Part shown: positions 35,012 through 41,092 of the stretch, in pieces | How positions within the stretch are numbered: position 1 is the first letter of the stretch | Layout: every line of letters begins with the position of its first letter | Source: Ornithinibacter sp. | Lineage (GTDB): Bacteria; Actinomycetota; Actinomycetes; Actinomycetales; Dermatophilaceae | NCBI GenBank assembly: GCA_029266735.1 | Contig: JAQSWG010000030.1 | Location: forward strand, 1 to 41,092 | Reading direction: 5' to 3' | DNA: 41,092 nucleotides | Translations under genes and position numbers: made by a program | The notes under the pieces: generated by a model | What the model was told of the DNA's origin: nothing | Database searches by the model: none | The model's input: the letters and a program-made list of their open reading frames with translations, nothing else

Positions 35012-35562
35012 GCGTCCTCCCGCGACCCGGACGGCGCGTCGAGCGGTGCGCCGGCCCGGGCCGAGCACGGGTTGCGCTCCCACCACGGCTCCAGCATGGC
35101 GAGCGCCTCGTCGCCCAGGGGGTTGACCCCGGGCCCGGCACCCAGGGAGTGCGCAACGAGCACGTGGAGGCACTTGACCCGCGACGGCATCCCACCGGCC
35201 GACACGCCGGCGATCTCGGGAACGTCCCCGAGCTGGGACCGCCGCCTGAGGTAGTCGTCGTGGGCCCCGGCATACCGCGTCGCGAGGTCGCGGTCGGTGG
35301 CCAACCGTTCGGCCATCGATCGCATGACGCCCTGGGTCTCGAGTGTCGACAGTGCCGCCGTGAGCCGAGGGCAGGTGGCGTAGTACGACGTCGGGAACGG
35401 GGTGCCGTCGGGGAGACGCGGATGGGTGCGCACGACGTCCGGCTCGCCGCACGGGCACCGGTGGGCGACCTCGGCCACCCCGCGCGCCTCGCGTCCGAGC
35501 TGCCGGGAGACCGCCTCCGTGTCGGCCCGCGCGACGGGCGGCAGGTCGGTGCGGTGGGTCAC
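35008..35562 (-). CDS. DUF501 protein
   Basis: A 184-residue protein of unknown function, conserved beside ftsB and ppx in actinobacteria (Rv1025 counterpart). Typical is HRCPCGEPDVVRTHPRLPDG followed by PFPTSYYATCPRL and VSAGGMPSRVKCLHVLVAHS. Several Cys (CPCG, ATCP, VKCLH) suggest metal binding, though no known motif is complete. It overlaps ftsB at its start (GTGA) and ppx at its end (GTGA), so the three are probably made in step. Length is normal for the family. Confidence 0.9.
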   Translation of the reverse strand: MTHRTDLPPVARADTEAVSRQLGREARGVAEVAHRCPCGEPDVVRTHPRLPDGTPFPTSYYATCPRLTAALSTLETQGVMRSMAERLATDRDLATRYAGAHDDYLRRRSQLGDVPEIAGVSAGGMPSRVKCLHVLVAHSLGAGPGVNPLGDEALAMLEPWWERNPCSARAGAPLDAPSGSREDA

Positions 35563-36089
35563 CGACGCGCCCCGGGCGCGTCGGCGGTCCGGGTCGATTC
35601 CCAGACGGTCGCGTACCAGGCGAGGTCGCGGTCGGGCATGGCCACCTCGGGCACCGGGTCCGTCGTACCGGTCGCCGGGGCGGCGTCGAGCACGGTGTAC
35701 GACCGCTCCCCCGGCTTGACGAACTTGAGCCTTTCGCGCGCCTGCTGCTCCACGTATGCCGGGTCGCGCCATCGCTCGCGCTCCGCCTCGAGCGCGGCCA
35801 CGTCCTGCTCCTGCTCGGCCACCGTGTCCCGGAGTGCCGCGATGTCGCCGCGCTGGCCGAGGTAGGCGGCGACGGTCGACCCGAGGAGTACGGACAGGAA
35901 GGCGAGGATCGCCACGAGCACGAGTCCTCGGCGGGCGCGGTGGTTCCGGGCGGCGACGGTCAGCCGGCCCCTCCAGCCGCCGCCCACCGGGGCAGCAGGA
36001 GCAGCGGGGCGGGTCGATGCGCGCGGGCGCCCCGTGGTCGAGCGTCGCGGAGGTCGCGACGCCGGACCGCGTGCGCGCCCGGTGGACAT
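35559..36089 (-). CDS. ftsB: Septum formation initiator FtsB/DivIC
   Basis: Small bitopic division protein of the FtsB-FtsL-FtsQ complex. The 176 residues have a long, basic, Pro/Ala/Arg-rich cytoplasmic N-terminus (about 1-54), one membrane span (about 55-74, LVLVAILAFLSVLLGSTVAA), then a coiled coil (DIAALRDTVAEQEQDVAALE) and the FtsB end motif RDPAYVEQQARERLKFVKPGE (in part). ATG 36089 lies eight bases after the eno stop. The long basic N-terminus is common in actinobacterial members. Counterpart of Rv1024. Confidence 0.93.
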   Translation of the reverse strand: MSTGRARGPASRPPRRSTTGRPRASTRPAAPAAPVGGGWRGRLTVAARNHRARRGLVLVAILAFLSVLLGSTVAAYLGQRGDIAALRDTVAEQEQDVAALEAERERWRDPAYVEQQARERLKFVKPGERSYTVLDAAPATGTTDPVPEVAMPDRDLAWYATVWESTRTADAPGARR

Positions 36090-36097
36090 CGGTCGGG

Positions 36098-39488
<3,391 letters not shown>

Positions 39489-39494
39489 CGCAGC

Positions 39495-39500
39495 AGACTA
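39495..39500 (-). promoter_or_regulatory. Probable leaderless -10 box of psuK-psuG
   Basis: On the minus strand TAGTCT is followed by six bases and the psuK GTG; there is no Shine-Dalgarno match in that gap. Confidence 0.5.
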
Positions 39501-39544
39501 GAGGAGCCGATGCGTCATGGAGCGGAGGAAGCCGGACGCCGAGC

Positions 39545-39572
39545 GGCCGGCACGCCCTGCGGCGTGCCGGCC
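39545..39572 (-). terminator. Terminator after the anchored exported protein gene
   Basis: GGCCGGCACGCC (39545-39556) pairs perfectly with GGCGTGCCGGCC (39561-39572) around CTGC, 25 bases after the stop. It separates this gene from psuK. Confidence 0.65.
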
Positions 39573-39597
39573 TCTGGTGGTGCGGTGTGGATGCCGG

Positions 39598-40095
39598 TCA
39601 CGCCGGCGTGAGTCCCCGGTGGTTCCTGCGTGAGGCGATGGCCACGCCGGCTCCCACGAGCGCAGCTCCGGCGAGGACGCCGGCACCGACCTGGAGGTAC
39701 TCGATGGTGTCGTTCTCGATGCGGACGACCGTGGGCGTGGACGGCTTGGTCGCGCCCTGCGATGAGCTCCCCTGCGGGAGGGTGGAGACCTCAGTGGAGT
39801 ACGTGAAGCCGCCGAGCTGGCGCTCGCGGTCCATACCGCCTGAGACTCCCTCGCGCCGCAAGCGGTGGAGGCCGTTCACGCCTCCGTTGTCTTCCGTCGT
39901 GTCAGCCATGACACCCTCGCGCTGGAAGCGGTCGAGGCCGTTGATGGAACCACCGGTGGCAGTGGTGGCCTGGGTGCCGGCGGTGTCGGGGCCCGCCTCC
40001 TGGCCCGCCATGGCCGGGGCAGCCAGCACGACGCCGAGGAGGGCGGTGGCGCCGAGCGCAGAGCCGGTGCGGCGAAGAATGGTGGTGTGGGACAT
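39598..40095 (-). CDS. Exported protein with tandem repeats and C-terminal membrane anchor
   Basis: Not assigned to a family. The 165 residues have a signal peptide (basic start, hydrophobic 11-28, cleavage expected after AMA at 30). Two repeats follow 22 residues apart, INGLDRFQREGV (51-62) and VNGLHRLRREGV (73-84). After a Ser/Thr/Pro-rich linker comes one span (about 134-155) and a basic tail RRNHR, the layout of a protein anchored in the membrane with an outer N-terminal part; no LPXTG is present. ATG 40095 follows AAGGAG by ten bases. In M. tuberculosis a lipoprotein (LpqU) lies at this place between mazG and eno; I see no likeness. Confidence 0.75.
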   Translation of the reverse strand: MSHTTILRRTGSALGATALLGVVLAAPAMAGQEAGPDTAGTQATTATGGSINGLDRFQREGVMADTTEDNGGVNGLHRLRREGVSGGMDRERQLGGFTYSTEVSTLPQGSSSQGATKPSTPTVVRIENDTIEYLQVGAGVLAGAALVGAGVAIASRRNHRGLTPA

Positions 40096-40248
40096 GTGGA
40101 TCGTTCTCCTTGGTGCTCCGGGCTGGAGTGGTGATGTAGGTCCGGATCCGAACGGGTCCGATGCCAAGAAGAGGCCCAACCGCCGACCCTGATACCTTCC
40201 CCAGCCGCAGGCCGCCGGAGGCAAGGGCGCGACGCCCACACCCGGGCG

Positions 40249-40280
40249 ACTCGTCCTGGGCCGGACTCGTCCTGGGCCGG
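40249..40280. repeat. Perfect 16-bp tandem duplication next to the mazG stop
   Basis: ACTCGTCCTGGGCCGG occurs at 40249-40264 and again at 40265-40280, two bases from the mazG stop codon. It is probably a slippage or duplication event and could vary between strains. Confidence 0.6.
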
Positions 40281-40282
40281 AG

Positions 40283-41092
40283 CTAGCCGCTGGTCGGCTC
40301 CTCGGCGCCGGCTCGCCGGAGGTCGGCCCTGGTCGTCGCCACCGCCTCCAGGGTCGACGGCGCGGGCGTGAGGCCTCGCCGCCTGACCCGGGCAAGGACC
40401 TTCTCCGCGGCCAGCTCTCCGGGCAGCGAGTCGGGGATGCCGTGCAGGAGGTCCGCGGTGTCGTCACCTCCGACACCGGTCGACCTCTCCTCGGCCTTGA
40501 TGCGTTCCCAGGCCTGCTCGACCTCAGCGGGGGTCGTCGCGTCGCCGTCGCCGAACACGTGCGGGTGCCGACGGACGAGCTTCTCCACGAGGAGGCCGGC
40601 GACCGTGTCGATGTCGAATGCCTCGTCGTCGGACTCCTCCGCCACCCTGGCGTGGAAGACGACCTGGAGGAGGACGTCACCGAGCTCCTCTGCGAGGTGG
40701 GCGTGGTCCCCGGTCGCGATGGCGTGCCCTACCTCGTGGGCCTCCTCCACGAGGTAGGGAGCCAGGCTCTCGTGGGTCTGCTCGGCATCCCAGGGGCACC
40801 CGCCCGGCGAGCGCAGCCGGTCCAGCGTCGCGACGACGTCGAGGAGGCGGCCGCCCTGCACGTCCCACGACCCGACGACCACCTCGACGTCCGGCGGCGA
40901 CTCGAGGCGCGACACCTCCGCAGCGACCGCGTCGGCGAGGCCGGGGTCGCCGTCGGACGACCCGAGCCAGAGGACAGGGGCGGCGGTGGCGAGGTCGACG
41001 AGACGGCGGGCGAGCTCTGGTGGTGCGGCGTCGCCGACCTCCTCGACGCTGAACCCGGACTCGTCGAGCGCCTCGACGAGCGGGTCGTCGAG
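40283..41092 (-). CDS. mazG: Nucleoside triphosphate pyrophosphohydrolase MazG, N-terminus beyond the window
   Basis: Hydrolyses (d)NTPs, including oxidised ones, to monophosphates. The frame is open for 269 codons to the right edge, with no stop, so the start lies outside. The MazG domain begins near GGRLLDVVATLDRLRSPGGCPWD (in part) and holds the metal-binding EEAHEVGHAI and EELGDVLLQVVFHARVAEE. A further ~60 visible N-terminal residues (APVLWLGSSDGDPGLADAVA) resemble the extension of mycobacterial MazG (Rv1021), so GTG 40915 is probably not the start. The gene is upstream of the exported protein gene with a 187-bp gap. Confidence 0.92.
   Translation of the reverse strand, partial: LDDPLVEALDESGFSVEEVGDAAPPELARRLVDLATAAPVLWLGSSDGDPGLADAVAAEVSRLESPPDVEVVVGSWDVQGGRLLDVVATLDRLRSPGGCPWDAEQTHESLAPYLVEEAHEVGHAIATGDHAHLAEELGDVLLQVVFHARVAEESDDEAFDIDTVAGLLVEKLVRRHPHVFGDGDATTPAEVEQAWERIKAEERSTGVGGDDTADLLHGIPDSLPGELAAEKVLARVRRRGLTPAPSTLEAVATTRADLRRAGAEEPTSG

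Overview
The window is high-GC actinobacterial chromosome. The mycothiol-dependent amidase Mca, the MutL-like protein, the FtsB/DUF501/Ppx block and a Coa/GlmS/AcpS/NnrE neighbourhood all point to Actinomycetota. Gene content and codon use best fit Micrococcales, probably Intrasporangiaceae; the family is my inference. Several genes keep the order I recall from Mycobacterium tuberculosis: CoaA and PhoH2 (Rv1092c, Rv1095), UppS-HlyIII-small membrane protein-Mca-DUF4307-GreA-MetB (Rv1086 to Rv1079), Cbs, a GDSL hydrolase and a thiolase (Rv1077 to Rv1074c), and MazG-Eno-FtsB-DUF501-Ppx (Rv1021 to Rv1026).

Layout. 0-7.3 kb: metabolite repair and cell envelope (nnrE, acpS, glmS, coaA, a secreted lysozyme-like protein, phoH, uppS). 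7.5-10.6 kb: hemolysin III, mca, DUF4307 and greA. 10.7-12.9 kb: a tightly overlapping VOC + DrrA/DrrB-type ABC exporter operon, which looks inserted between greA and metB. 13-25.6 kb: sulfur and methionine metabolism (mutL-like, metB, msrA, cbs) mixed with fadH, a thiolase, RidA, a methyltransferase, a hotdog thioesterase and a GDSL esterase. 25.6-27.4 kb: gluconokinase and a Bax inhibitor-1 membrane protein coupled to an unknown gene.

27.58-33.99 kb is an old genomic island. It is bounded on the right by a tRNA gene with a UAA anticodon and on the left by a decayed 40-bp copy of that tRNA's 3' half, exactly 6340 bp away. Beside the tRNA lie a twice-frameshifted tyrosine integrase fragment and a truncated, nonsense-mutated helicase/restriction fragment. 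The cargo is three GAF-ANTAR proteins (RNA-binding antiterminator family), a small membrane protein and a VOC protein. Two of the ANTAR genes are duplicates and share an upstream 21-bp element that forms a 5-bp stem with a six-base loop, the general shape of ANTAR targets. This is the best candidate here for an undescribed regulatory system.

34.0-41.1 kb: ppx, DUF501, ftsB and eno as one overlapping operon, then a pseudouridine-degradation pair (psuK, psuG), a repeat-bearing anchored exported protein and a partial mazG.

Across the window the 8-mer CGGCATAC occurs 21 times, balanced between strands, in several reading frames and in intergenic DNA. It is absent from 24.3-34.0 kb, which includes the island. 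Six genes or operons carry a TANNNT box 6-7 bases before the start codon, the layout of leaderless transcripts.
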